Shown here one piece after another: positions 16,088 through 24,240 of a stretch of 33,708 nucleotides of DNA; within the stretch, counting starts at the first letter, position 1, and each line of letters opens with the position of its first letter. Location: contig JALUMR010000077.1 in NCBI GenBank assembly GCA_027055805.1, positions 1 through 33,708 of the forward strand, in the 5' to 3' direction. The notes under the pieces are model-generated. The model did no database searches. It saw only the letters and a list, made by a program, of their open reading frames with translations, and was not told the origin of the DNA. The position numbers were made by a program, and so were the translations under genes. This stretch comes from Campylobacteraceae bacterium. Lineage in GTDB: Bacteria > Campylobacterota > Campylobacteria > Campylobacterales > Sulfurovaceae.

Positions 16088-16834
16088 TTAGCCAATGGTC
16101 TCGGCAACAAAAGTTTTGGTTACTTGTCCACCAAACTTGTAAGTTTCATCTTCTAAACTGACATAGAGTTCATCTCCTGAGCGAGGAAATACTCTTACAT
16201 TATCATCGACCAAATCTTCACCATTGGCACGTATAAAACAGGCAACCATACCTGTACCACAAGCTAGTGTTTCATCTTCTACACCACGTTCAAAGGTTCG
16301 TACATAAAGTGTATTTTCTTCAATTTTACAGATGTTAACATTACAGTTATATTTGTTGCGTAGACGTGCTGCTTGTTCTAGGTCAAACGCTTCTATGTTG
16401 TCACGTAACGCAACCAAGTGAGGGACACCCGTGTCTATAAACCACCATCTCTCACCCTCTTCATCTATCTCTTTACTCAAGATTACAGGCTTGGTCATGT
16501 CTGAGACCACATAATTACCATTGACTTTGGCTCGTATAACACCAGCACCCGTTAAAAATTCTGCTTCAGCATCTTGAGAGATACCTTTTTCCATGGCAAA
16601 GTGTGCTACAGCACGAGAGGCATTTCCACACATGGTAGCACGACTTCCATCTGAGTTATAAAACTCCCACTCAAAGTCATACTGTTCATGAGGAATAAGT
16701 ACCACCAATCCATCAGCACCTATACCATTTTGACGATGACACAGTTTTTTAGCCAGTTTAGAACGGTCTTTTTTCTTTTTTTTGATTATCATAACAAAAT
16801 CATTGCCATTGGCAGAGTATTTGGTTACAGTCAT
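16088..16834 (-). CDS. dapF: Diaminopimelate epimerase
   Basis: 248 aa, as in other Campylobacterota (shorter than the ~274 aa E. coli enzyme). Converts LL- to meso-diaminopimelate for lysine and peptidoglycan. Both catalytic cysteines are present: Cys69 in TMCGNASR and Cys192 in TLACGTGM; NGNDF near the start and PHLVAL are typical. Residues 18-22 are five lysines encoded by A8-G-A6, a run prone to slippage. Start: ATG with AAGGGTG eight bases upstream; a minus-strand TATACT at 16863-16868 is the likely -10. Confidence 0.95.
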   Translation of the reverse strand: MTVTKYSANGNDFVMIIKKKKKDRSKLAKKLCHRQNGIGADGLVVLIPHEQYDFEWEFYNSDGSRATMCGNASRAVAHFAMEKGISQDAEAEFLTGAGVIRAKVNGNYVVSDMTKPVILSKEIDEEGERWWFIDTGVPHLVALRDNIEAFDLEQAARLRNKYNCNVNICKIEENTLYVRTFERGVEDETLACGTGMVACFIRANGEDLVDDNVRVFPRSGDELYVSLEDETYKFGGQVTKTFVAETIG

Positions 16835-16939
16835 TGTTCACCCTTTAGGTTTTAATGTTGTAAGTATACATGAAGAGTATTAATAGATATTTAATCATTA
16901 ATAGATAGTATTTTAGTTGACTAGAGTTTTGAAAGAAGT

Positions 16940-17353
16940 CTATTCTTTAAAAGTATAATATCTAGAAGGATACTCTCCATTAAGTAAAATTTCATTGGAG
17001 TAAAAAGTAAAAAGAGCAGAAGAGTCTTCTGTGGCTCCTACAGGGATGGGTACTGCTTCTGTAATGTTGATTTTTTTCTCTATCTTTTTTAGTAGTTGAC
17101 GGCTTTCATCATCTTTGATTTGAAATTCATCTACAAGTAAATCATAGGCATTTTTTTTACTTTTGTCGTAACGTTGTACCCTCTGGGTTAAAAAAAGAGA
17201 GTTGTCAAGTTCTGCATTTCCTCGTTTCATGAGGTAGGTTGCCATGTCACTGTTTTGTTCTTGTAATTGTAGTGCACCCATTACCACGATTGAGACGATA
17301 ATAACAGACATAATAACTTCTATAAGTGTAAAAGCTTTTTTTCTATTGTTCAT
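16940..17353 (-). CDS. gspI: Type II secretion pseudopilin, GspI-like
   Basis: 137 aa. Class III signal: KKA then FTLIEVIMSVIIVSIVVMG, with Glu at +5 and a short 7-residue basic leader; Ala rather than Gly at -1 is common in this phylum. The following helix and small C-terminal domain match the size of minor pseudopilins. Third in the leftward gspG-gspH-gspI unit, starting 18 bases after gspH with an AGAGGA ribosome site. Named GspI by order, size and the GspI-like start (FTLIEVxxS); GspV/PilV-like is the alternative. After processing it should sit at the pseudopilus tip. Confidence 0.7.
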   Translation of the reverse strand: MNNRKKAFTLIEVIMSVIIVSIVVMGALQLQEQNSDMATYLMKRGNAELDNSLFLTQRVQRYDKSKKNAYDLLVDEFQIKDDESRQLLKKIEKKINITEAVPIPVGATEDSSALFTFYSNEILLNGEYPSRYYTFKE

Positions 17354-17371
17354 ATATTTATATTCCTCTAT

Positions 17372-17908
17372 TTAGTAAAATGAGCTACTGTCTTTTAAAT
17401 CATACTTACTCTTTATCCATAACTCTTTGGCTTCATCCATATCTTCTACTTTTTTAGCTTTGCCAAAATAGCTGGGAAGAAAGTAGATGCCTTGGTCATT
17501 TACTACAACCATTTGTGTGGTACTACCATTTGGGTAAAGATGAAATCGAAAGCTTATTTTTTCATCTTTGAATCGTCCCAGTTCCTCTTGTTGTACAAAG
17601 TGGTTATTATTATCTAGTGTATGAATCTCTACATTTTTACCAAATTTTATACCACCATCGTAAGCGCTTATCTTTCCTTTTTGCATCACAGAGCATTCAG
17701 TACATTTTTTAACACAGAAAAGTTCAACATCACCTTGACCTTTAAATGTTTTTTTGAATGTACTAGGAAGCGTAGAAGGGTTTAGCACTTCTACTTTTTT
17801 TTGCTGTTTAATGGCAGAAGAGAAAACTAAAAACCCAACAAGTGAGACAATCATAACAACAACAATAAGTTCTAAAAGAGAAAATCCTGAACGGGTTGTT
17901 GTAGACAT
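17372..17908 (-). CDS. gspH: Type II secretion pseudopilin, GspH-like
   Basis: 178 aa from the ATG at 17908; a longer frame to 18001 exists but overlaps gspG, whereas 17908 follows the gspG TAG by one base. Leader MSTTTRSG then FSLLELIVVVMIVSLVGFLV, Gly at -1 and Glu at +5. The soluble part has four clustered Cys (in FCVKKCTECS) and beta-rich sequence with FRFHLYPNGS and GIYFLPSYFG, in keeping with a GspH-type beta-sandwich. The CxxxCxxC cluster is unusual for a pseudopilin and could be disulfide-bonded or metal-binding. Minor pseudopilin of the T2SS. Confidence 0.7.
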   Translation of the reverse strand: MSTTTRSGFSLLELIVVVMIVSLVGFLVFSSAIKQQKKVEVLNPSTLPSTFKKTFKGQGDVELFCVKKCTECSVMQKGKISAYDGGIKFGKNVEIHTLDNNNHFVQQEELGRFKDEKISFRFHLYPNGSTTQMVVVNDQGIYFLPSYFGKAKKVEDMDEAKELWIKSKYDLKDSSSFY

Positions 17909-17909
17909 T

Positions 17910-18437
17910 CTATTTGTTACATCCTGAATATTTAATATCAGCGTATTCGTCAGTTCCACCTTCACGTTTGTCAGCACCATAAGAGATGATATCAAAAGCA
18001 TTACCTGTTTTAATATAGACCATTTTTGAACCCCAAGAGTCTTTTGGAAGGTGTTCTAGGTAAGCAGCTGAAGAGTAATTTGAGTATTTGTCTGCGTCTG
18101 GGTTTGATTGTAGTGCTTCAAATCCTTCTTCTGTATCTGGGTACATTCCATTGTCAAGTTTAAACATTTTGAGTGCATTTGCAGCACCTTTCATATTGAC
18201 ACAAACCAAGTCTACTTTTGCTTTGTCTCCTGCTCCTACAACTCTAGGAACTACGGCTGCTGCTAAAATTCCTAAGATTAAAATAACAACCAAAAGCTCA
18301 AGCAGTGAGAAAGCGTTTTTTGTTGTTGTTAAAGATATTTTATTCTGTTTTTGATTGACTTTATTAATTAAAAAAATATTTTTATTTTTAGTTAAAGTTG
18401 TTGTTTTATGGCTTTTTAGTCCAAATTCTTTAGTCAT
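17910..18437 (-). CDS. gspG: Type II secretion major pseudopilin
   Basis: 175 aa. After processing, the protein begins FSLLELLVVILILGILAAAV with Glu +5, followed by the GspG signature: NALKMFKLDNGMYPDTEEGFEAL, DSWGSKMVYI, and the C-terminal calcium-loop-like ISYGADKREGGTDEYADI. It forms the pseudopilus shaft. Odd: the leader before the cleavage site (Ala42/Phe43) is 42 residues, rich in Lys, Thr and Asn, where 5-10 is usual. No other ATG, GTG or TTG lies in frame nearer the cleavage site, and the ATG at 18437 has AAGGA at a good distance and a -10 about 28-33 bases upstream, so the long leader seems real. First gene of the leftward unit. Confidence 0.93.
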   Translation of the reverse strand: MTKEFGLKSHKTTTLTKNKNIFLINKVNQKQNKISLTTTKNAFSLLELLVVILILGILAAAVVPRVVGAGDKAKVDLVCVNMKGAANALKMFKLDNGMYPDTEEGFEALQSNPDADKYSNYSSAAYLEHLPKDSWGSKMVYIKTGNAFDIISYGADKREGGTDEYADIKYSGCNK

Positions 18438-18463
18438 GTTTAAAATCCTTAGTTTAAGTTGGT

Positions 18464-18470
18464 TATAATA
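18464..18470. promoter_or_regulatory. Shared symmetric -10 driving both halves of the T2SS locus
   Basis: TATAATA reads TATAAT on the plus strand (18464-18469) and TATTAT on the minus strand (18465-18470). Plus-strand transcription would start near 18476, 25 bases before the gspK ATG; minus-strand transcription near 18458, about 20 bases before the gspG ATG. The gspK-gspG gap is only 63 bp with no second candidate. Confidence 0.6.
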
Positions 18471-18500
18471 GTGCTGATTTTACTTGAATTGAGCTTTATT

Positions 18501-19415
18501 ATGGATAAAACAAAACGTGGTATCGCACTTTTTATTACATTGATGGTGATTGCTTCTATTATGTCTATAATAGCTGTATCGTTTACCTATTTGGAAAAAG
18601 TGCAAAAAGATGCTGGAGCAACATCGGCTATTTTACAAGGGAATCTGTTACAAAAAAATACAGTAAATATTTTAAAACGTTTTTTCCCACAAGGGAAGGA
18701 CAACAGTGAAAAATTAAAATTAATATATACAATGCCTTTGATGTTGAGCGAAGCAAAAAGTGGGTTTGGATTAAATTTGAGTTGTAAGCCATTGATGGTG
18801 GGTGTACCCATCTCTTGGTTGGATCAATCTATTGTTCCAAAATCACCAAAAAAGATGAACTTAGCACGTAAAACACTTAGTTCTGTAATGGAGAATTATG
18901 ATATTGAAGAGCCAAATGAGCTTGAAAAACTTATAATGAAAGCTGTTACAGGAAAAGTGTCACAAAATGAAGATGATGCTCCTAGAATACAAAGCAAAAA
19001 AGGAGTTGTCTCAAAAAGTCAGTTTGATAGGATTATTGCAGACTATCGTTTACGATTTGATGATCCAAAGGTACTATCTATCCCATGGGAGCGTTATTTT
19101 GCATTCGTAAAAGTAGATAAAACAACAAAAATAGATGGAGCCTACTTAACACCTGAGTTTATTTCAGTTGCTTTTGAAGAAGTTTCTATAGAGACAGTAA
19201 AAGAGGATTGGATAATGGGAGAAACCACTTTAGAGAGTTTTTTGAAAGACAACTCTATAATGGAGCCTATAGATAAAAAAATCTATTCCAATCAAGCACT
19301 CAATGCAATGCATTGTGAAGAGACCTATGCTTATAGAGATGGGCAATATAAAATGAATTTTGATTACATTGAAGGAAGGAGTGGCAATTTTGAATTTAAC
19401 GGCAAAGCAGAGTAA
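18501..19415 (+). CDS. gspK: Type II secretion minor pseudopilin, GspK-like
   Basis: 304 aa from ATG 18501. An in-frame ATG at 18459 would lie upstream of the expected transcription start and add a hydrophobic stretch before the class III signal, so it is rejected. Leader MDKTKRG then IALFITLMVIASIMSIIAVS, the GspK-type start (no Glu at +5, hydrophobic). GspK is the large tip pseudopilin; here the globular part (~270 residues) contains a helical region (LARKTLSSVMENYDIEEPNE) like the T2SSK helical insert. Overlaps gspL by 26 bases. Sequence is divergent; assignment rests on the signal, length and position. Confidence 0.72.
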   Translation: MDKTKRGIALFITLMVIASIMSIIAVSFTYLEKVQKDAGATSAILQGNLLQKNTVNILKRFFPQGKDNSEKLKLIYTMPLMLSEAKSGFGLNLSCKPLMVGVPISWLDQSIVPKSPKKMNLARKTLSSVMENYDIEEPNELEKLIMKAVTGKVSQNEDDAPRIQSKKGVVSKSQFDRIIADYRLRFDDPKVLSIPWERYFAFVKVDKTTKIDGAYLTPEFISVAFEEVSIETVKEDWIMGETTLESFLKDNSIMEPIDKKIYSNQALNAMHCEETYAYRDGQYKMNFDYIEGRSGNFEFNGKAE

Positions 19416-20319
19416 TAGAATATTAATCCATAAAAATATGGAACCTGTAAAATTAGAAAACTCTGTTGAGATTATACTGACACCTCAGTTTTATACTTTT
19501 TTACGTGAAGAGTTGGATATCAAGTTTGCGTATCAAGCAAAACAGATAGCAGGGTCAATGTTTGATGACTATTTAGATACATCTAAAGCGTATCAATATC
19601 ATGTCTATAAATGTGATAACGCATGGTGTTTTTTTGCATATAATATAGAAGAGATAGACCAATTTTTAGAGAGTGTAGGTATAGAGAAACATCGTGTTTC
19701 CAAAATATACTTTGCACAACAGCTTGAAAGTGAGTTGTCTACACCCTTGTTATTAAGTGGCAACCATGCTTTACAAAGTGTTGATGGTATCGTAACCATG
19801 GTTCCTAAACGTTTATTGGGAGATGAAGTAGCATACTCTACACTGGACATTGACAAGCCAAAGCTTAAAAATGGTGTTAGTATGGGGGATTCGCTTGACT
19901 CTTTTGTTTCATTAAAAGAGACCATTGTTTTAGGTTCACTTCTTGCACTTTTAGGTACAACATTTATCGTAGAAGGTCAGCGTATAAAATCATCTATAGC
20001 CAATGAAGATGCTAAGTTAACGATGCTTATTGATGATAATCCAAAATATGGAAGTAGTGCTTTAAGAGCAAGTATTTTAGATAAGTATAAACCAATTGAT
20101 ACCATAGAACGTGCTAAGAGAGATGCGATAAAAGATATATCTACGCTTTTATCAGCAAAAAGTCAACTTAAATCACTGACAATTGATAAAAACATAGTCT
20201 CTGCAGATATTATGACACAAAACGCAAACATTAGTAAGCAGGTTAAAGAGCATGGAAAAGCTAAAAAAATGAAAATATCAGGTTCAGGTCTTAATGTGAA
20301 AGTGGAGGTTCAACTATGA
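19390..20319 (+). CDS. gspL: Type II secretion inner-membrane protein, GspL-like
   Basis: 309 aa from a TTG at 19390, chosen because GGAAGGAG lies eight bases upstream; the alternative ATG at 19438 has no ribosome site. A cytoplasmic domain of about 175 residues precedes one transmembrane helix (IVLGSLLALLGTTFIVEG, about 178-196) and a periplasmic part with a predicted ferredoxin-like C-terminus (KMKISGSGLNVKVEV). This one-helix, large-cytoplasmic-domain plan is that of GspL, which links the GspE ATPase to the pseudopilus via GspM. The sequence is too divergent to show the actin-like fold by eye. Overlaps the gspK stop by 26 and gspM by 4 bases (ATGA). Confidence 0.65.
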   Translation: MNLTAKQSNRILIHKNMEPVKLENSVEIILTPQFYTFLREELDIKFAYQAKQIAGSMFDDYLDTSKAYQYHVYKCDNAWCFFAYNIEEIDQFLESVGIEKHRVSKIYFAQQLESELSTPLLLSGNHALQSVDGIVTMVPKRLLGDEVAYSTLDIDKPKLKNGVSMGDSLDSFVSLKETIVLGSLLALLGTTFIVEGQRIKSSIANEDAKLTMLIDDNPKYGSSALRASILDKYKPIDTIERAKRDAIKDISTLLSAKSQLKSLTIDKNIVSADIMTQNANISKQVKEHGKAKKMKISGSGLNVKVEVQL

Positions 20320-20732
20320 ATTTAATGACACTTCAACGTTATAAAAATGAAATTATTTTACTCTTAGCACTACTCTTTGCTATAGCTGCTTTTTTCTATA
20401 AGCTAAATGCCAGTTCATATGTAAAAGAGAATAAGGCACAAATACAACAGCAGATAGCTGAGATAACAGCTATTAATAAGTATAAAAGTCAATGGGATGG
20501 CAAAGGTATGCCAAACAAAGTTAAAGCTTTAAAAACAGTTGTAGATGCTTCTAAAGTGAAATCTTTTAGTAAAAAATCTAAAAAATTGGTAGCCTCTTAT
20601 GTAAATCTTACAGCAAATGATTTAAATAAAATAAATAATAAATTGATAAATATGCCTGTTCAGATAATAAAACTTCAGGTTACTGAGAGTTCAAAAAATA
20701 TATATTCTATGGAGTTCACATGCAAATGGTAA
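20316..20732 (+). CDS. gspM: Type II secretion inner-membrane protein, GspM-like
   Basis: 138 aa. Short cytoplasmic N-terminus, one transmembrane helix (IILLLALLFAIAAFFY, about 13-28), then a coiled-coil-like Gln/Ile-rich segment and a small alpha/beta periplasmic domain. Size and order after gspL fit GspM, which pairs with GspL to form the assembly platform. GGAGG precedes the ATG; the start overlaps the gspL stop as ATGA. Recognised by topology and position, not by strong motifs. Confidence 0.6.
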   Translation: MNLMTLQRYKNEIILLLALLFAIAAFFYKLNASSYVKENKAQIQQQIAEITAINKYKSQWDGKGMPNKVKALKTVVDASKVKSFSKKSKKLVASYVNLTANDLNKINNKLINMPVQIIKLQVTESSKNIYSMEFTCKW

Positions 20733-21238
20733 AACGAATAGTAGGTGGATTTTTACTCTTTCTTGTACTTATGTGGATTCTTGCACCAAAGCAAGAACTC
20801 TATTATCTATTAGAAAAGAAGTTAAAAGAGAATGATATTGTCCTCTCAAATGAGACCGTTACAGACACATGGGTTGGTCTGAATATAAAAAATGCAGATG
20901 TTTATGTTAAGGGTATTAAGATGGCAAATATAGCTGACTTACAACTCAATATTTTCTTTTTTTATAACAGTTTAAACGTAGAAAATATAAATATAGATGA
21001 GTCTCTACGGGCTATGGCTCCCAAAGCCATAGATGAGCTAAATGTTAAGTACTCTTTGCTCAATCCCCTAAATGTAACCATAGATGGTTTGGGCAGTTTT
21101 GGTACAGCATCAGGCACAGTAGCCCTAAAGGCGAAGCAAATTCATATCGATTTTCCTGTAGCAAAAAATATACAAGCAATTAAAAAGTTTTTGAAAAAAG
21201 ATAAAACAGGAGGATGGTACTATGAAACAAGTTATTAA
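20720..21238 (+). CDS. gspN: GspN-like type II secretion protein
   Basis: 172 aa. One N-terminal hydrophobic helix (IVGGFLLFLVLMWILAP), then a beta-rich region with repeating amphipathic strands (NIKNADVYVKGIKMANIADL, NVTIDGLGSFGTASGTV) that resembles the periplasmic part of GspN/AsmA-like proteins. GspN is an accessory, not universal, T2SS component. About 80 residues shorter than GspN of Gammaproteobacteria. Overlaps gspM by 13 and gspC by 17 bases. An ATG two codons later (20726) is also possible. Confidence 0.55.
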   Translation: MQMVKRIVGGFLLFLVLMWILAPKQELYYLLEKKLKENDIVLSNETVTDTWVGLNIKNADVYVKGIKMANIADLQLNIFFFYNSLNVENINIDESLRAMAPKAIDELNVKYSLLNPLNVTIDGLGSFGTASGTVALKAKQIHIDFPVAKNIQAIKKFLKKDKTGGWYYETSY

Positions 21239-22052
21239 TACTAAATATTTTTCGACAGCCATATTCTTTTTATCTATTATAGTTTTAGTAAAACTTATCT
21301 GGTTAGGAGTTTCACTCTTTTTATTGCCAAGTTCAGGAGAAGAGTATGCCCAAGAGGGAAAAGCAAAAGCTTTATACTATAGAGTAAAATTAACCAATGC
21401 AGCTGCTTCTATTGCTCCTGTAAATACTACTAGAAAAAAAGCACCAGTTGTAAGTTCCATGAGGGGTATTAAGCTTTTAGCACTCTATAATGCTTCTGAT
21501 GCATTGGTCGTTACTGTAGTAAAAGGTTCTAAAACAACCGTACTTGGAAAAGGTGAAAAGATAGATGGGTTTACCCTTACCTCTGCTGGTCCAAACTTTG
21601 CAATGTTTACAAAAGGAGATAAAGAGTTTAAACTCTCTTTGATTAATATTAAAAATTCAGGTAAGTCACGTTCTAGACCTAAGGCTGTATCGTCAAATGA
21701 TAAAAAACCAAATAATGCTATTGTTGAAGAGGGTGGTGTAAAGCATATCAAGAGAGACCTATTAACCTCTTATACTAAAAATGTAGACAAGATTTGGAAA
21801 GATATAGGAATTAGTGAAAATAAAATCTCTGGTAAAATAAATGGATTTAAAATTAACTTTGTCAAAAGAGGCAGTGATTTTGAAAAGCTAGGACTTCAAC
21901 GAGGTGATATTCTCATGGGAATAAATGGCGAAGAGTTAAACTCTTACGGTGCGGCCATGAGCTTTTTTAAAGATATAAATAATATAGAAAATTTAACATT
22001 AACCGTTCAAAGAAATGGTGCAACAGAGGAGTTAGAATATGAAATTAAGTAA
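21222..22052 (+). CDS. gspC: Type II secretion protein GspC with PDZ domain
   Basis: 276 aa. Cytoplasmic N-terminus, one transmembrane helix (about 11-35), a linker, the homology region (about 78-150: GIKLLALYNASDALVVTVV, LGKGEKIDGFTL) and a C-terminal PDZ domain (about 190-276: FVKRGSDFEKLGLQRGDILM, INGEELNS). GspC connects the inner-membrane platform to the secretin GspD and takes part in substrate choice. AGGAGG eight bases before ATG. Overlaps gspN by 17 and gspD by 14 bases. Confidence 0.85.
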   Translation: MKQVINTKYFSTAIFFLSIIVLVKLIWLGVSLFLLPSSGEEYAQEGKAKALYYRVKLTNAAASIAPVNTTRKKAPVVSSMRGIKLLALYNASDALVVTVVKGSKTTVLGKGEKIDGFTLTSAGPNFAMFTKGDKEFKLSLINIKNSGKSRSRPKAVSSNDKKPNNAIVEEGGVKHIKRDLLTSYTKNVDKIWKDIGISENKISGKINGFKINFVKRGSDFEKLGLQRGDILMGINGEELNSYGAAMSFFKDINNIENLTLTVQRNGATEELEYEIK

Positions 22053-24231
22053 ACTGGCATTAGGTTTGATTTTGGCTTTGAGTGTACAAGCTCAGGCAGA
22101 AAAGGTAGATGTAAACTTTAGAGATTTGACCATTAGTGACTTTATTAAAATGGTTGGTAAAATCACAGGAAAAAATATTTTAGTAGATGGAGATATTAAA
22201 GGTAAAATAAACTTTGTCTCCAATACCCCTATTGACAAGAGTGAACTTATTCCTTTAGCCAATGCTATTTTGGGAACTAAGAAGATGACTTTGGTAAAAA
22301 AAGGAAATTATTATCAAGTAGTTAAGTCAACCACAGCTCCAGGTCAAGGACTGGATGTCTCTTCCAGTGTTACCTCTGGTGATGGTACCATGAAAACAGT
22401 GGTTTTTCAACTTTCAAATGTGAACTCAGCTGTTATTCGTACTAAAATTAAACCACTTCTTAGCAAAAGTGCTAAAGTGGTCTCTTTTAAGAAAAACAAC
22501 CTTTTAACCATTACTGATTACCCTCGTAACTTGAAAACGGCTAAAAAACTTATAGATAAGATAGAAAATAAACAGGCAAAGCTAAGTAAAGTGGTCTATT
22601 TACAAAATGCACGTGTTAAAGATGTTTATCCCAATATTCAAAGTATGTCAAAAGCACTTTTCTCTCAAGATATCCCGAGTGAAAAAGTAGCTGTTATGCA
22701 AAACTCAAATGGGAACTCCATTATTTTAGTTGGAAAGCGTTCTAATGTTAAAAGATTAGAAAAGTACATACAACAGCTTGATTTACCTGGTGGAGGTGAT
22801 AGTCAAAGAATGCATGTTATTCCTCTGATGAACTCCAATGTTGAAGAGATGGAGAAAATTTTAAGCAAAATTGTACCACAGTTAACAGGTAGAGGATCTA
22901 TCTCATCAGGAGGCACACCTGCAAGGGCTATGGGTGGAGCACCTGCAGGAGCTGGAGGAATGGCTCCGTCTTCTATAGGTAATGGAAAACCAGCACCTAA
23001 AGCAGTTATTGCTTCTGATGTAGAGAGAAACTCTTTGATTGTGTTGGCAAATGAAGACCAGTATCAGAATATTTTAGAGACTGTAAAACTACTTGATGTA
23101 GAGAAATCACAAGTGTTTATTCAGGCAAAAATTGTGGAAGTCAATACCAACTTGGCAGAAAATATAGGTATTAAGTATGGATTTAATGGGGGAGCCATTA
23201 CCTCAAATGGTCTCTTCTCTTTGGCTGGAAATGCTGGGGCTCCTGCTTTGGCTATTTCGCAGTCACTTCTTGGATTTCTTAGTAATGAAACTTATCATGA
23301 AGGGACAAATGGTAATAGTGGATATACAACAACAGATAGAGCTTTTCAGTTTGATTCTGGTATAAGTAAAGTGTTCTCTCTAGGTGCAAAACTTGACCTT
23401 TTAAAGCAAAATGGTGCAGCCCAAATTTTGTCTAAGCCTTCTGTATTGTCAACCAACAACAAAGAGGCAAGTATCTATGTGGGAAGAACACAGTCAATTT
23501 TAACTCAGTCACAACAGAGTACACAAGGTTCATCAAATGTACTCAACAACTACTCTCGTGAAGATATTGGTATTACTTTGAAAGTCAAACCAAGACTCTC
23601 TTCTAACAATAAGGTTTCACTTGAAATTGAAACCACTATTGAAGATATTGTTCCTGGTTCGGGTGCTACTGCTGACCGACCAACCACAACCAAGCGTTCT
23701 GTTAAAACCAATGCTATTGTTAATCATGCAGAGACCATTATATTGGGTGGACTTATAAAAAGTGCTGATGGAAAGAGTCAAACGAAGATACCTATTTTAG
23801 GTGATATCCCTATTATTGGAAGACTTTTTACCTCTAACGGTAACTCCTCAAGTAAGGTCAATGTGGTTATTTATATCACACCATATATTCTTAAAAAGAG
23901 TGCAGATTTAACCTCTTTACGCGCTCATTTAGATGAACTAGAGGCTGTTCAACAACAGTACAACAAGATAGTATTTGATAGATTAGAAGCAAGAGTAGGA
24001 AACCCTTCAAACGGAAGACATAGTACATTTAATGGTCAGTCAAGTTATGATAATGATTTTGAAAACCCTGTTAAATCACTTCCTAAACCTGTAGAGGTCT
24101 CAAGTGGAAATGATTATGAAGTGTATGAACCAACACCTCCTGTAGTTTCAGACTATACACAGGAGAGTGATTATGTACAGAGTGAATCTATTATGGATAC
24201 GATTGACAATAGTGCAAAAAACAGTTACTAG
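22039..24231 (+). CDS. gspD: Type II secretion outer-membrane secretin
   Basis: 730 aa. Signal peptide of 20 residues (ending VQAQA). N0 domain about 22-95 (VNFRDLTISDFIKMVGKITG); N1 (FQLSNVNSAVIRTKIKPLL); N2 (VYLQNARVKDVYPNIQSM); N3, interrupted by a Gly/Ala/Ser-rich loop at about 283-325; secretin core about 360-630 with the hallmark KIPILGDIPIIGRLF at 583-597 and VVIYITPYI at its end. A ~100-residue polar C-terminal tail follows and may serve as a pilotin-type or assembly segment; no pilotin gene is visible. Forms the ring-shaped outer-membrane pore. AGAGGAG before ATG; overlaps gspC by 14 bases. Confidence 0.95.
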   Translation: MKLSKLALGLILALSVQAQAEKVDVNFRDLTISDFIKMVGKITGKNILVDGDIKGKINFVSNTPIDKSELIPLANAILGTKKMTLVKKGNYYQVVKSTTAPGQGLDVSSSVTSGDGTMKTVVFQLSNVNSAVIRTKIKPLLSKSAKVVSFKKNNLLTITDYPRNLKTAKKLIDKIENKQAKLSKVVYLQNARVKDVYPNIQSMSKALFSQDIPSEKVAVMQNSNGNSIILVGKRSNVKRLEKYIQQLDLPGGGDSQRMHVIPLMNSNVEEMEKILSKIVPQLTGRGSISSGGTPARAMGGAPAGAGGMAPSSIGNGKPAPKAVIASDVERNSLIVLANEDQYQNILETVKLLDVEKSQVFIQAKIVEVNTNLAENIGIKYGFNGGAITSNGLFSLAGNAGAPALAISQSLLGFLSNETYHEGTNGNSGYTTTDRAFQFDSGISKVFSLGAKLDLLKQNGAAQILSKPSVLSTNNKEASIYVGRTQSILTQSQQSTQGSSNVLNNYSREDIGITLKVKPRLSSNNKVSLEIETTIEDIVPGSGATADRPTTTKRSVKTNAIVNHAETIILGGLIKSADGKSQTKIPILGDIPIIGRLFTSNGNSSSKVNVVIYITPYILKKSADLTSLRAHLDELEAVQQQYNKIVFDRLEARVGNPSNGRHSTFNGQSSYDNDFENPVKSLPKPVEVSSGNDYEVYEPTPPVVSDYTQESDYVQSESIMDTIDNSAKNSY

Positions 24232-24240
24232 GTAAAGAAG

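Noticed and set aside
17909-18001. Longer gspH start at ATG 18001
   Set aside because: It would overlap gspG by ~90 bases and add 31 residues; the ATG at 17908 sits one base after the gspG stop and gives a normal leader.
18459-18500. Longer gspK start at ATG 18459
   Set aside because: It lies upstream of the expected transcription start and would put extra hydrophobic residues before the class III signal.
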